A stretch of 64,000 bases of DNA from contig NC_133121.1 in assembly GCF_033568475.1 (NCBI RefSeq), positions 131,534,375-131,598,374 of the forward strand, read 5' to 3'. The position numbers were made by a program, and so were the translations under genes. Position 1 is the first letter of the stretch; every line of letters begins with the position of its first letter. The notes below the pieces were generated by a model. The model made no database searches. It was given only the letters and a program-made list of their open reading frames with translations, and was not told the origin of the DNA. This document shows, one piece after another, positions 23,937 through 36,369 of the stretch. This stretch comes from Henckelia pumila. Its lineage: Eukaryota; Streptophyta; Magnoliopsida; Lamiales; Gesneriaceae.

Positions 23937-24482
23937 CTCCAACCGTACTCTATTTGCATCCTCCATATAGTGATCCTCCAAATATGGAGGATCACTGTTC
24001 ATATAGAGTATGAGTTTTGGAGGATGACATATTTACGAAAATGTCATCCTCCAAAATTATTATTTAAACATTTTACATTAAAAAATATTTTTTGGTCCTT
24101 GTTTCAAATTATTTTTAGTTTTATATTAAATATTAGTGGGTTAATTGGTCCAAGTTTTATTAATTTGAGTGTTCTTCCATTTTTAATTTGATCCATTTTA
24201 TTTTTAAAATTAATTTCAGTATTTCACTTTTTTAGTTTAGTCAATTATTATTTTTTCTGTTGGGTGCAATGCAATTATTTTGATGTGTTTGCAATTTAAC
24301 TACCAAATAAATGTAAATTTTTTTAAAAAAAAAGTCGAGTACACTTTAATTTTTTTAATATGTTTAACAATATAATACATAGTTATTAATATATATATAT
24401 GTTGTAAAAGAAAAAAAATGGAGTATTTGGTAATATTTAGATGATATGAGTTGGAGAAGTTTTTTTGAAAATAAAGATCAAT
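23937..24482. other. Short inverted repeats and AT-rich DNA before the foldback element
   Basis: 23945-24055 contains small inverted repeats (for example TATAGTGATCCTCCA with TGGAGGATCACT, and TTTGGAGGATGACAT with ATGTCATCCTCCAAA) resembling the CTCCAACC-type arms of the neighbouring foldback. The rest has no coding signal. Confidence 0.4.
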
Positions 24483-24712
24483 GTTGTTTAGGCCATCTTC
24501 AACCCATATCCTCTAAATTTCATCATTTATCCTCTAAAATAGAGATCACGGGCCATCTCCAACCCATATCCTCTAAATTTCATCATTTATCTTAGAGGAT
24601 AAATGATGAAATTTAGAGGATATGGGTTGGAGATGGCCTAAACACGTGATCTTTATTTTAAAGAATAAATGATGAAATTTAGAGGATATGGGTTGGAGAT
24701 GGCCTAAACAAC
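24483..24712. mobile_element. 230-bp foldback (snapback) MITE
   Basis: GTTGTTTAGGCC at 24483 is the exact reverse complement of GGCCTAAACAAC at 24701-24712. Each arm is about 107-111 bp and holds two copies of a roughly 40-bp unit beginning CATCTCCAACCCATATCCTC. The arms pair almost perfectly around a loop of a few bases, apart from a short indel. It has no coding capacity. A transcript through it would form a long double-stranded hairpin. Confidence 0.75.
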
Positions 24713-25885
24713 AAGTGTCCGGGCCAAGAGGACGTCTAGTACATCCCGCGGAATTGTTGGTGGAGCTCGCACCTATGGAAATTCGAACATTTATCATCGA
24801 CTTCAATTCTAGAGTTTTCCTGTACTGAGAGTTGAGAGGTATTTGACTTGGCTCTGCTCATCAATTTGGAAAACACTAAAAGCTGGTTTTTGTCATAAAT
24901 ATTTCGGAAATTGTCCCTATAATAAAACTTTCGATGTCGCTGCGGTGCTACTAGATGGTTTGAAAAGGATTAAAGTGACGTGAAATCACACCATCTTGTG
25001 ATAATAAACCGAGCCAAAAAGTTATGTTATTTGTATTTTATGTATGTTATATATTATATTAAATGTTTTCTATTTTATTGTACCGTGATCGTTAGATAGA
25101 TTCCTCCTATCCATTGTGATCGTTAGATAGATTTCTCATATGCATTGTGATAAAAATTTATGAATCATATCTATTGACTAGATATAATTAGCATTAAAAA
25201 AAACAAAACAAAACACATTTTTCACTCCCCAATTCCGATGGCAGGAAAAGCTTGCGCATGCCAACAACCATGATAATGTAAAAATCGGAAGTGTCGATAC
25301 TGGCTTTAGGACAGACTATCCCAAAGCCAAGATCATGGTCCGGATCATCTTTACGAATCAAATTAATTGATTTACGAGGAGATCCGGACGGTCCAATTGC
25401 CCTTTGGGCAGTATGGACAGGGTCGTCAAAACCATCATTATAGAGCCTCTAACTTTGTTGTTTTTATATTAAAATAGTGCAACGTTTAAATTGAGGTCTC
25501 TTGTAGCACATGAGGAATTTTTTTTTTTTTTTTGGTTAAAAAATTAGTAACGGGCCTTAAAGGAGAACATATATCTATTCTATATTTTGCATTGGGGCCT
25601 TATACGAACCCTTTTCAGGATCTTTGGTGTAATCAAATTTAAAAAACCGAAAATACCCATATCAAATTTTAAAAAAAAATTATTATTTGTTTAAAAATAT
25701 TGGAAAAAATTATTTTAGTAAATTTTTAACTTATCTAAAGCTAACATGTCTTATCTACATTAAAAAATCTTTTAAATTTATAAAAAAATATTTATTTATA
25801 TTTACATATCTGTATTATTAAATTTTTACATATTACTTATAATAAAAAATAAGAAAAAATAATTGATCAAAAATGACAAAAGTTA
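24713..25885. other. Intergenic DNA left of the nested transposon complex
   Basis: No gene recognised. 25087-25150 contains a short direct repeat (GTGATCGTTAGATAGATT twice). Otherwise AT-rich with homopolymer runs. Confidence 0.4.
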
Positions 25886-25890
25886 GAGAT

Positions 25891-26991
25891 TGTTAGGATC
25901 GGTTGAAAGTCTAGAGGGGGGGTGAATATACTTTAAAAGAGTTTAGTTATGTAAAATAAAACTCGATCGATTTAAGAATGAGTTCAAGGCTTATCTTAGT
26001 GTCGAATGTATTTTGACAAACAAAAAGTGTGCGAAAAAATGTAAAGCTACAGATTTAAACACTCAGGGTAAAACAGTTTTGGTAAAATAGTTTAGGGGTA
26101 GATGTGAAAATGATAGGTAAACTGAAATAACATAAATTGTTTATGGATGTTCGGAGATTTCAAATACTCCTACGTCACCCATTCTTCCACCTCGGAAGGT
26201 TATCACTAGAAAACTTTGATTTATACAAGTAATTTGCACAAATCCAATCCGGTTTAGGACTTAAACATGCCTAAACAAGAACTCCTAGTATCACACCTTG
26301 ATTTCAGTCCTAGACTGATCTTACAGTAGAATAAATACAACTCGAAATTTTTTACACAAAGATTGACCCTTCAGTGGCCAGGATAATGCTTTGAGTGTTT
26401 GTGCTTTTCGAGTCTCTTGATCAAATATTGAGCGTAAGATGCTTTTTTGTTCTTGAAGCAAAGGCAGAGATATCAGAATGTTCCTTATGCTCTTGAATTT
26501 GATCGTGATCTCTATTTATACCATTTGGATCTCCAACGGTCATAAGTTTGAATTGTCCTTCTGATGGAATTTGAATTATTCCCGTTGGATTTGTCATTAT
26601 CATCAATGATTTTTGGAGCCGACATTCTCTTGGCATCGCGTCACTAACTTCTGCAGAGATGTCAGAGTACGGTCGATCTTATCCAGAAAAGGTATGGTAA
26701 TTTTGACGCAATCAGTTTGACACAGGTAAACTGATGAATTCAGTTCGGTAGGGTAGACTACTTTGTTTATGAGTAAGGAGGGACTGATGGATTCAGTTTA
26801 GCACGGTAAACTGAATTATGTTCCTTTTGTCTTGACCGCTTATGATTCAGCCTTGTGTTTCAGTTTAGCACTGTAAACTATTTCTGTAGGTCATCATAAC
26901 GTTATCAACTTTTGTATATCAGTTTAGCCTTCCGTAAATGCTTAAGTGGTTTGACTTTGTTTTGCAAACATCAAAACTAGATTTCCCAACA
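25891..26991 (-). repeat. Copia 3' LTR (1,101 bp)
   Basis: Starts TGTTAGGATCGG directly after GAGAT and ends CCCAACA before the polypurine tract (plus-strand view). It matches 42706-42880 joined to 59980-60909 along its length with scattered differences. Confidence 0.9.
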
Positions 26992-27006
26992 ATTTCCCCC
27001 TTTTTG
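26992..27006 (-). other. Copia polypurine tract
   Basis: On the minus strand this reads CAAAAAGGGGGAAAT immediately before the TG of the 3' LTR, the standard primer for plus-strand DNA synthesis. Confidence 0.8.
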
Positions 27007-27103
27007 ATGTTTATCAAAACATTTTAGTTTGTGATATCATAAACATATATATGTCGTCATTGTCATCATCATAAACTGATATATATGTTTGTCATAAGAA
27101 CAA

Positions 27104-27106
<3 letters not shown>

Positions 27107-27136
<30 letters not shown>
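27107..27136. repeat. TA microsatellite in the Copia 3' internal region
   Basis: About 15 uninterrupted AT dinucleotides just downstream of the accessory ORF. It is a simple repeat without an identified role. Confidence 0.8.
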
Positions 27137-27138
<2 letters not shown>

Positions 27139-27255
27139 AGATTAATCACGGTAAAAGAACTCTTTTCCATCTTGTTGATAAACTGAGAAGTACCGAATCT
27201 TGAAGGAGATATACAATAGTAGATATCATAAAGGTATTGATATGATAAAAGTAAA

Positions 27256-30184
27256 CTATCGTCGATCAGAAGATGATTTGTGAAACGTCGAAGGACGAGT
27301 TGTTTGATGAGCTGCTGTGGTAGGACGTTGTTGAGATTGAGATTCATATTGAACTCGCAAGATATTCTGTGATAAGCTAGCCAGCGAGGTCAGTTGCCAA
27401 GAAATTCCTTGATAATTGGATTGAACTGAAGTATGAAAGGTTTGAACAAATCCATTCAAGTTGTCAACTTTTTTCTCCAAATACTGATGAGAGTTTTGCA
27501 GCTGAGACAATGAGCTAGTTGATTGATTTGAATCTGCTAGGAGTTTATCCAGTAGTGCAAGCTTGTCTTGAAGTTTTCCGAGCTCAGCATTCATCGATTG
27601 TCTCAAGAAAGAGATGTTGTTGTTTGTAGTTTGTTGATTTTCTTTAAGACTGGTGACAGTTTTGGACATATCATAAACTTAGTTCTCAATCTAAAAGAGC
27701 GTTTGATACCAATCATCTTCGGCTGTGGTAGTGGGAGATGGAAGTCCTTTGTCAGTGAATGAGAGATTTTCTTTGGTAAAATCTTGTTTTTGTCCTTTAG
27801 GAGTAGATGAAGGAGTAGTTGTGAGCGATTCAACCTTTTATTTACCCTTGTCCTGAAGAGATGAAGATTCAGGAGCTGTGTGAACAATCATTGCTAGAGT
27901 GTGAGGTAAAGTCTCAGTCTCAATAGCTTTGATAGGAGGTGATGCATCTTTGAAGATATGTTCAATTGGGGAAGATTCATGCATTGGTTCTTGCAGCTCT
28001 TTTTCTTCAAGAGGATTTGGAGGGACTAAGGAGTCATCAAATAAAGTTTTTGAAGGTGCTTCTTCAATAACAGACTTGGTAGGAGGAGATGGAGTATCCT
28101 CAGTCTGTGTGACGTCCTTTGTCTCAGTCAAAAGAGGTTCGATGGGTGTTAAAAAAGATGACTCATTGACCTGAAGCAAGCGAGGTTCCGAGATATCTGT
28201 CTGAGATAAGGTGAAAAACTCGTCTGTTTGATTATGAATTGGAGAAATTGGTATGTCCATGATGATTTGCTGAGGTTCTTCAAGTTCTTTTTGAAGAATC
28301 ATGGAAGACACAACTTCTTCTGTAGATGGTGCTGAGAACACAGGAGTTGAGTGATCCTTTGCTTCAATGTGAGAGATAACATCATCAACATTCATGAGTT
28401 GAAGCTCACGAAGAGCTTTGTCAGAATTGGAAGGATGTAGTTGCTGTTCAATGGTTGTATTTGGAGCAACTGAAGTTTCCCTTTGAATTTTGATGAAGAA
28501 TGTGATTTGAGTTTCTTCCAATCAAAGGGTGCTAGAATTTCCAATGTTTGATCAGTCTCTCAGAATTTTACTTCTGATTGTATATTGATGAGATAAATCT
28601 GCAGTTGAGTGAATATGACTCTGTCTTCATAAGAAGTTCTAACATGTGGATCATAATTACTTTGAAATTCATCAACAATTTCTCTCAGCTTCTTTATCCG
28701 TAAGAGATCATAGAAGTAATTTCTTCTCATCAAAGCGTCTTGAATATTGGCAGTCTTTGACTACTCTTAGCACAATCTCTTCGGTTTTGACAAATTTAGA
28801 TAGCTCAGCTTTCTTGGTGAAGATCCTAGCCAATGAAGAGGTCCTGTATTGATGCCAAGTGTCAAATATTTCAGCAGTGCGCTTCACAGCATATTCAAGT
28901 ACTTCATCCATGGTTAAGTCAATTTGTAGTTGAATATCATTTGATGGTCTATCAGGATATGAGGATGATGCTATTTGTGAACTCTCTGCTATCAAGTCCA
29001 AGCCTGAGTGAGTGTATTTCACAATTTGTTTTGATGATAAACCACCGATTGGAAGTGCAGGACTCATGACTACTATAGGAGAGATAAACTGTAGAGTAGC
29101 TTTCTGAGTCTTAACAATTGTTCCCAAGTCTTCAGGTGCAGGAATTTCCAAAGATGGTTGAAGACTCTGAAGTGGTTCAATTATCATAGGTTATTTTCCT
29201 TTTGGATTAGTTTTGGTTTCAACTACCTCAGCTGTTTTATCAACACGGTGAGTAACTTCAGTTGAGGTCAAACCAGTTGACTTAGGAACCACGGAAATAA
29301 TCAGTTTGGATGGGGAAGTCACAGTCTTTGCTTGCAAAGTTCTTGTTCGCTTGGTTTGAAGCAATTTAACTACTTCTTCACTGTCAGTCTCATCACTATC
29401 ATGAATGACAAGATTTCTTTTCTTTTTGATTAACTTCTTCGTTGGGGTCTTCTGTTCTTTTGCGATTATTGAATCTGCGGAGTCTTTAGATTGAAAACTT
29501 GAGAGATAATCAAGATTCAAAATTTTAAATTTGTGCAGTTGAGAAGAAGCTTGAACGGTAACTCCGAGAGTTTCAAGAAGTTGGCTGAAGAATATATCCA
29601 TAATATTGCATGGTAGGTGTCATCATTTGAACGAAAACATTGAATAGAATGTTACTCCAATTGATCTTGACACCTTTCATGATAGTCGTCATCACTTTAA
29701 ACTTCCCAACAGTTAACCTAGCGAAAGATCCTCTTTTATCCAGAATACTTTTGACAACAATGTCAGCTAGCATTTGATATTCAGGTTTAATGTTTCTTTT
29801 GAGTCCAGATAGAGAAATTGGTTGACTGGAGCTTGAAAACAGACTTTGCATCTCAGTAATATCAGTGGTTGAGATAATGTTGAAATCAGTGTTACCTGAA
29901 GTAGGTAAACTGAAAGTGCTGGCAAAGAAAGCTTCATTGATCTGAATTGTATGTCCTCCAAGAGAAATCAACAAAATTCCATCATCGCCGAGCTTACATT
30001 GATGATATAGAGAAAGAAGATCGTTTTGATAGATATTCAAATTTTTGATATCCAAAAATTTGTGAAGCCCAGATTTTTCTAAAGCAGTGCAGACCTTGGA
30101 TATTTCTAGTTTGTCCATTCCATATAGGGATTCAAAATCAATGGCAAGAGCATTGAGAATGTAAACTGCAAATGAAGAAGCCAT
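27256..30184 (-). pseudogene. Copia accessory ORF3 downstream of pol (broken into five frames)
   Basis: In pol orientation, a coding-like series runs 30184-29573, 29601-29191, 29187-28708, 28521-27838 and 27669-27256, separated by frameshifts and stops. It looks like one former protein of about 900 residues. The N-terminus begins MASSFAVYILNALAIDFESL and contains a globular-looking part (residues about 1-210). Next come Lys/Ser-rich and Glu/Pro/Ser/Thr-rich stretches, and a C-terminal segment of heptad character (SFLRQSMNAELGKLQDKLAL) that is a likely coiled coil. Its position after pol is that of the env-like ORF of SIRE elements. I see no clear signal peptide or membrane anchor, so an envelope role is not supported. 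From memory, similar sequences are numerous as hypothetical proteins in a Gesneriaceae genome. Function unknown. Confidence 0.65.
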
Positions 30185-30230
30185 CGAGAGTATTTCTCAT
30201 GAAGATTTCATCAAGGAAAAGATTGCTCGT

Positions 30231-30515
30231 TTGCGAGCAAAGCTGATCCGAATGCAGTTTAGGATTCCAAAAGCTTTTAACCCTGATGAGGTACGTCGTT
30301 TGGAGAAGGACAAGCAGGTACTAGGAATAAATAACTCTGCATATGTCCTTGGTCGTGAAGGCATACGACTCCTGCTTTTGAAGAAAAAGTTAAGGGTGGT
30401 AACCCTTTTCCATGGCCTGGAGGAGATGGAAGATGGTCCGTTGAAGGAGCATCTACGCCTTTTAAAAATGGCTGTGGAAATAGAAATTGATGTTGTAAAA
30501 GGAGTTTATAAATAA
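30231..30515 (+). CDS. Antisense ORF between Copia pol and ORF3 (94 aa, function unknown)
   Basis: An open frame of 94 residues lies on the strand opposite to the host element, in the gap between pol and ORF3. It is open for a further 20 codons upstream of its ATG. The protein is charged and helical in character (RRLEKDKQVLG, LKEHLRLLKMAVEIEIDV) with no motif I recognise. Antisense ORFs are known from some plant LTR retrotransposons. Here it could equally be chance openness in an otherwise decayed region. No promoter was identified. Confidence 0.3.
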   Translation: MRAKLIRMQFRIPKAFNPDEVRRLEKDKQVLGINNSAYVLGREGIRLLLLKKKLRVVTLFHGLEEMEDGPLKEHLRLLKMAVEIEIDVVKGVYK

Positions 30516-30731
30516 AATAAGTTATTTTGTTTGAGTATGAAGTTTATATGTCTTTTTATATCGTTTGATGCGATTAAGTTTTGCCAAGAAACATATTAAA
30601 ATTCCCCCTTAATATATGTTTTGACTCAAAATAAATATTTTAACCATTTAAAGTATCGACAAAAAAAATAATTCAGTTTAGGTCAAGCTAAACTGTTTAG
30701 ACAAGCTGCAAAGAAGAGACAAAATTTAATT

Positions 30732-33281
30732 CTAACTTAATTCAATAAGTCCTAAAATATTTCGAAAGTAAGAAAACTTAGACTCAAGAAGTGGTTTTGT
30801 GAAAATGTCTGTTGTATGTTGCTCTGTTGAAATGTGCTCAATTCGGATCTTCTTCTTGAGTGCATGATCTCGGATAAAGTGATGTCTAACTTCGATATGC
30901 TTCGTTCTAGAATGAAGAATGAGATTGTAAGTAATTGCAATTATGCTGGTATTATCACAGAATATTGGTGATTCCTGTTCTTCAATTCCATAATCTCGCA
31001 ACTGTTGTTGAATCCATAGCAGTTGAGCACAACAACTTCCTGCGACTAAATATTCAGCTTCTGTTGTGGATATGGTAATGGATGTCTGTTTCTTGCTAAA
31101 CCATGAAATCAGTCTATCTCCAAGGAATTGACATGATCCACTAGTACTTTTTCGATCCAGTTTACATCCAGCATAATCAGCATCTGAGTATCCAACTAGA
31201 TTGAAGGAGTTGTGCTTGGCGTACCATAGACCAACATTTTGAGTTCCCTTTAGATATCTCAGTATCCGCTTTCCAGCTATGAAGTGGGATTGTTTAGGAG
31301 ATGATTGGAATCTTTCACATAAGCAAACTGCAAAAACAATGTCAGGTCTACTGGCTGTTAAATAGAGCAATGACCCTATTAGACCTCGATACATTGTAGC
31401 ATCAACTGATATTCCCCCGTCGTCCTTGTCAAGTTTGATTGATGCACCCATGGGAGTTGTTGCAACTGTGCAGTTTTCCATACCAAACTTTTTGATCAAT
31501 TCTTTGGTGTACTTAGTTTGTCTTATGAATGTTCCACTTTCCATTTGTCGAACTTGTAATCCAAGAAAGAAGTTCAGTTCACCCATCATGCTCATCTCGA
31601 ATTTTTTCTGCATTAGCTTTGAAAATCTAGTGCATAATTTGGGGTTAGTTGACCCAAAGATAATATCATCAACGTATATTTGAACTAATACAGTGTGATC
31701 CCCTTTCGTATTTATTTGAACAACGTTTTATCAACTGTGCCTATAGTAAATTCGTGTTCAAGAAGAAATTTGGTTAGAGTGTCATACCAAGCTCTAGGAG
31801 CCTGTTTCAATCCATGAAGAGCTTTATTTAAATGATACACATAATCTGGGAAATGATGATTTGTAAATCTTGGTGGTTGTTCAACAAATACTTCATCTTG
31901 AAGTTTTTGAATGAAGCATACGTAAGGAATATTCTTATTGCTTCCAGTCTAGCTACTGGTGCATAAGTTTCGTCATAGTCAATTTCTTCTTCTTTTCTGT
32001 ATCCTTGAGCTACTAATCTTGCTTTATTTCTAACCACAGTTCCTTCTTCATTAAGCTTATTTCTAAAAACCCATCGAGTGCCAATGACTGATTGATGTAT
32101 CGGTCTTGGAACAAGATCCCAGACTGCATTTCTAGTAAACTGATTTAGTTTTTCTTGCATTGCCTCTATCCAACAACTGTCAGCCAATGCTTCCTCAATT
32201 TTCTTTGGCTCTTCTTGGGATATGAAGGCTGCGGGAAGAAGTTCTTTAATCATTTGTCCTCGAGTCCTTAGAGGTACTAGAGGATTACTAACAACGGAAC
32301 TGAGTGGATGCTTTTTGGACCATTTCAGTCGAGTATTAAACTGATTTTCACTAATCACTTGTTCTTCTGGATTTTGACTAGATGTGTTGTTTTGGTCAAG
32401 CTCTGTAGCTTGAATGCGAGTGTGATCATCGTGTGTCTCATTAGGCCATTCTTCAACATTCTCAATTGAGTGAGTTTGATGTATGTCAACTGGTTGATCA
32501 ATGTTGTGATCTTCATTTATAGGGTCCATAAATTCCGGTTCAGGAGATTGAGGTGTTCTTATGGGTGGTGATACCTCGTTTCACTTTCATCTTGATCATC
32601 ATTGTCTAACTGTATTTTCTGAAATAGATCTGAGAGTCGATGAGTATTAGTTGTAACATTAGTATTGAGATCTTCATCAAAGACAACATGGATTGATTCT
32701 TCAACATTTAGAGTTCTTTTGTTGAAGAATATATAAGCTTTACTGATTGATGAATATCCCAGAAAAATTCCTTCATCCGACTTTGCGTCAAATGCAGTCA
32801 TATGATTTTTACCATTGTTGTGAATGAAACATTTACTCCCGAAGATTTTAAAGTATGAAACATTAGGTTTTCTGTCATTCCAGATCTCATATGGAGTTTT
32901 AAAAAAGTTCTTACATATCATTGATCTGTTCTGATTGTAGCAAGCAGTGTTTACAGCTTCTGCCCAAAATTTTTGAGAATTTTGGAGTCAACTAACATGG
33001 TTCTTGCAGCTTCTTTTAGAGTACGATTTTTCCTTTCTGCTACACCATTTTGTTGTGATGTTTTAGCTGCTGAGAATTCATGTTTGATTCCATAATGCTC
33101 TAAAAAGGAGGATAAAGTATGATTGACAAATTCAATTCCTCTGTCACTCCTGATTCTGTCAATCTTACTTGATTTTTCATTAAATAATCTTTTAAAAAAT
33201 TTTATGAGTTGAGAAGCAGTTTGGTCTTTTGATTTTAAGAAAATGACCCAGGTAAATCGTGAGTAATCATCAATGATGACA
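30732..33281 (-). pseudogene. Copia pol, 3' part: integrase core, reverse transcriptase, RNase H
   Basis: Minus-strand coding continues from the nested insertion at 33281. The integrase core comes first (HVIIDDYSRFTWV, SDRGIEFVN, TSQQNGVAERKNRTLKEAAR), then the integrase C-terminal part (KCFIHNNGKNHMTAFDAKSD), a linker, and RT ([56 protein letters not shown] near 31660). RNase H (YSDADYAGCKLDRKSTSGSC, STTEAEYLVAG, HIEVRHHFIRD) ends at 30732. The D-D-E and YVDD residues can still be seen. The reading frame breaks near 32940, near 32550, about 31900 and about 31720, so no polyprotein can be made. Order INT before RT is diagnostic of Copia. Confidence 0.88.
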
Positions 33282-36200
33282 TGTAACGTCCGGAAATTTG
33301 CTACGTAAATCCGCATTCATAACTAAGAGATTTAATAAGTTTAAAATAATGTAAAAATGTGTTAAATTATTTTTATGAGTGATTATTTAAATTATGTGAT
33401 TTATTTTCATGTTTTAAATATTTTTTTCGGCATTTAAATTTGTTTTCTGTGGTTTATGAATTTATTTGAGAAAATTTATTTTATGATCGCGTAGGCGGGA
33501 CCGTGGACGGACGAGATGTTTGTTTTCACCCAAAATATTTTCGGAGATTTTTAAGAGCCTTAAAATATTATTTTAAGGTATAATTTGAAGAAAATTATGG
33601 TATTTATATATATGTATATTTAGATGTCCGTTTTTACCCAAAATAAATCATTTTAATGACTTTTATTAAGTTTTAAAAATCACCTATTTTATTATTTCGG
33701 GATTTTTAAGTTTTTCGCAAATTATCATGTATTTTTTAGTTTAAATTTTAGTAATTATCTACCCAAAGTATTTATTTAAATATTTAACCTAGACTACCCA
33801 AATATTATCCTAAGATTTTCTACCCTATCTCACGCCTCAACTCCCTAGCCGCCTCCCTCAACCTTTCTCCATCATCTTCATCGTTCCAGCAAGATTTTCA
33901 CAGCCCCGTAGCCGAGCTTTTAAGATTTTATATTGGTTGGAGATCTGTTCGTCCTGGAGAGCCGTACGACGCGACATAAACGTTATTTCTTGCAAATATT
34001 CATCAAGGCACGTCTCGAATCCATTCTTGGCCACCATTTAAATCATATACACTGATTTTTACTATGAATGATTTGTTAATGCATGTGTTTTCAGAAGTTA
34101 AGGATATTATTCATGATTCATGCATGTAATCACGTTTTTTATGCATAAGGCTCATGTTGACGAGTTTTCTGACCACGGCTTGATCGGTACTGCTGCACCT
34201 TTGTTAGGGGTCTGATCTAGGGTCCTTAGGGTCGGTTTGGAGGGCTGGTTCGTGGCTGGAAAGGGCTGGAACCGGCCATATCTTCTGGTGCGCAGCAGGT
34301 CGCGCAGGTTGAGCGAGGTTGGGAGATTTGCTCGTTCACGGTCCACAGAGCGTATTTTAGGGTGATTCCAGTTAGGTTAGAACCCCAAGACCTTGGGAAA
34401 GATTTTTCAGGTGGTTCTCCGGCCGGTTATTGCCGGAGATTGGCGGCCGAACGGCCGGAAGTGGCTGCTCGCGTTCTGCGCGCGAGCAGAAACTAGGTCT
34501 AGAGTGTTTTGGTATGTTCTTCTTCCACAGACCACGGTTTGAGGTAAAATTTGTTGGGTTAGAACCGTCTGGGTGTTGGCTAAGTATGAGAGGTGGTTTC
34601 ACGGCCAAAGGTGGCCTGAGCAGGCGGCACGATCAGATTTTCTGAAGCCGCTCAGGGCTGCCTCGAGTTGGGCTTAGGGAGAGGTAAGCTAGGGTTGTGT
34701 CTTGTGTTTTGGCAGGCCGGGCTCCGCTTTTCGAGTCCGGGTCGGGTCTAAAATATAATGGGTCGAGTTAGTTTGGTCCGGGTTTGGGGTATATTAGTTG
34801 AACTCGGGTATTTTTAATTTTAAATTAAATAAGAAATTTAGTTAATAATTAATGGGTTTGGGCTTGACTTAATTAATTAATTACACTAATTTAATATTAA
34901 CTTTGGGCTTAAATAATTAATGAAGTGAGCCCACTAATTTTTTCATGGGCCGTGTGATTCATGAAAATTATTGGGCCAAGTTGTGTCGGGTTTAATAATT
35001 TTATCAGTCAAATTAATAAGTTAATGGTTAGTTAATAATTTTATTAATTTAACTTTTAGTTAATAAGTTGATGGGTCTAAATTATGTTTTTAGTGAGCCC
35101 ATTAGTTTTTCATGGGCCTGGGGGCCCATGAAGCTTAATGGGTCAGGTCAGGTTGGGCTTTTGGGTTTTTGAGCCAGTCTCGGAATTTTTGAGTTTAAGT
35201 CTAGTGGTCAGCAGCTCGAACAAGTCCTTGGAAAAATAAACGCCCGTAAATATATATTTAATTCATGCATGCATTTTTATTAGATATATAAGTATGATTT
35301 TTAAGAAAATAAATTAAATATATATTTACGGACAAATTTTCATGAAATAAAGAAATAAATGATATTTTTTTAAGTTCATGCATCATGTAAAAATTTTTAT
35401 GATAAGTTTAAATGTATGTTAAGAAAAATATATTTGTATGGAAGTTGAAGTGAAGGTGGAAAGTGATGTGGTTGGAGGCCGGGATACCTGGGCCCGGTGA
35501 CCTTCCTAATGATGTATAAGTATGATGAGCTTATGGATCCAGCTGAGAGGGCTGGTGAAGTGGCAGCACAGAGGTGAAAACCCCACCGCCGCATACGTTG
35601 GTTTATAGATTGATCAATCGCTCAGTATGATGCCACCGACATGGATACGACCTATTGAGAACTAAGAAATTATGATAAGACATTTTATGAGATTTATTAA
35701 ATATGATGTTTATGTTTAGCATGATAATGAAGCATTATAATTATTTATTCATGTTTATATGCATAATATTTTAAGAGCATGCACGTATAATTATTATTCA
35801 CGTATTTTATATGATGTGTGCTTGTGTGTGGTTTCATTTTGTTATATAAGGATAGAACGTGCTGAGCCTCTAGGCTCACTAGATTTAAATGGTGCAGGTG
35901 AGCAGAATGTTAATGAAGTTAATGTGTTCCCGACTGGTGGCGAGGGCATATGAGTATCCAGGCGGCTAGAACCCGTGACCATTGCTCTAAGATGATTTTT
36001 ATGTTGAGACTAGAACATATATTTCCGCATATGTATTATTATTATAGATTTTTAGTATATGCATGGATTTTACATTTAAGTAATTATTTTCTAAGTTTTC
36101 ATGAATTTTTGTGAAAGAAATATTATTTAGGAATTTTATTATGACATTCTTATAAATTATTATTTAGTAATTAGTTTTAAGTATTTAATTGCATGCGTGT

Positions 36201-36355
36201 ACCTTTATTGTATTTTTTGTGTATTTTTATTTTAAATTAAGTAAAGTTATTTTTAAGTACGTTATATATATGTATGGGCATATATATATTTATATTCATT
36301 ATTTTATAATAAGAGATTTAAAAAAAAAATTCAGTAGTAGTTTTAGGATGTTTCA
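33282..36355 (+). repeat. LARD 5' LTR
   Basis: Starts TGTAACGTCC and ends GATGTTTCA. It contains the block CGTAGGCGGGACCGTGGACG near 33490, a GC-rich stretch near 34150-34760, and the GCCTCTAGGC palindrome with GGTGCAGGTGAGCAG near 35870-35910, both shared with the Tekay LTRs. Confidence 0.92.
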
Positions 36356-36357
36356 TT

Positions 36358-36369
36358 TGGTATCAAAGC
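36358..36369 (+). other. LARD primer-binding site (initiator Met tRNA)
   Basis: TGGTATCAAAGC begins two bases after the LTR end. It has one mismatch to TGGTATCAGAGC, the complement of the 3' end of plant initiator methionine tRNA. Confidence 0.75.

Noticed and set aside
27256..30184. Functional retroviral-type envelope
   Set aside because: No signal peptide, fusion peptide or membrane anchor was seen; only the position resembles env.
30231..30515. Host gene inserted in the Copia element
   Set aside because: No introns, promoter or known domain; better treated as an antisense ORF of the element.
34152..34645. Pairs of 60-80 codon frames on both strands inside the LARD LTR (repeated near 37777-38270)
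   Set aside because: GC-rich LTR interior opens several frames at once; no domain, and repetition only reflects the two LTR copies.
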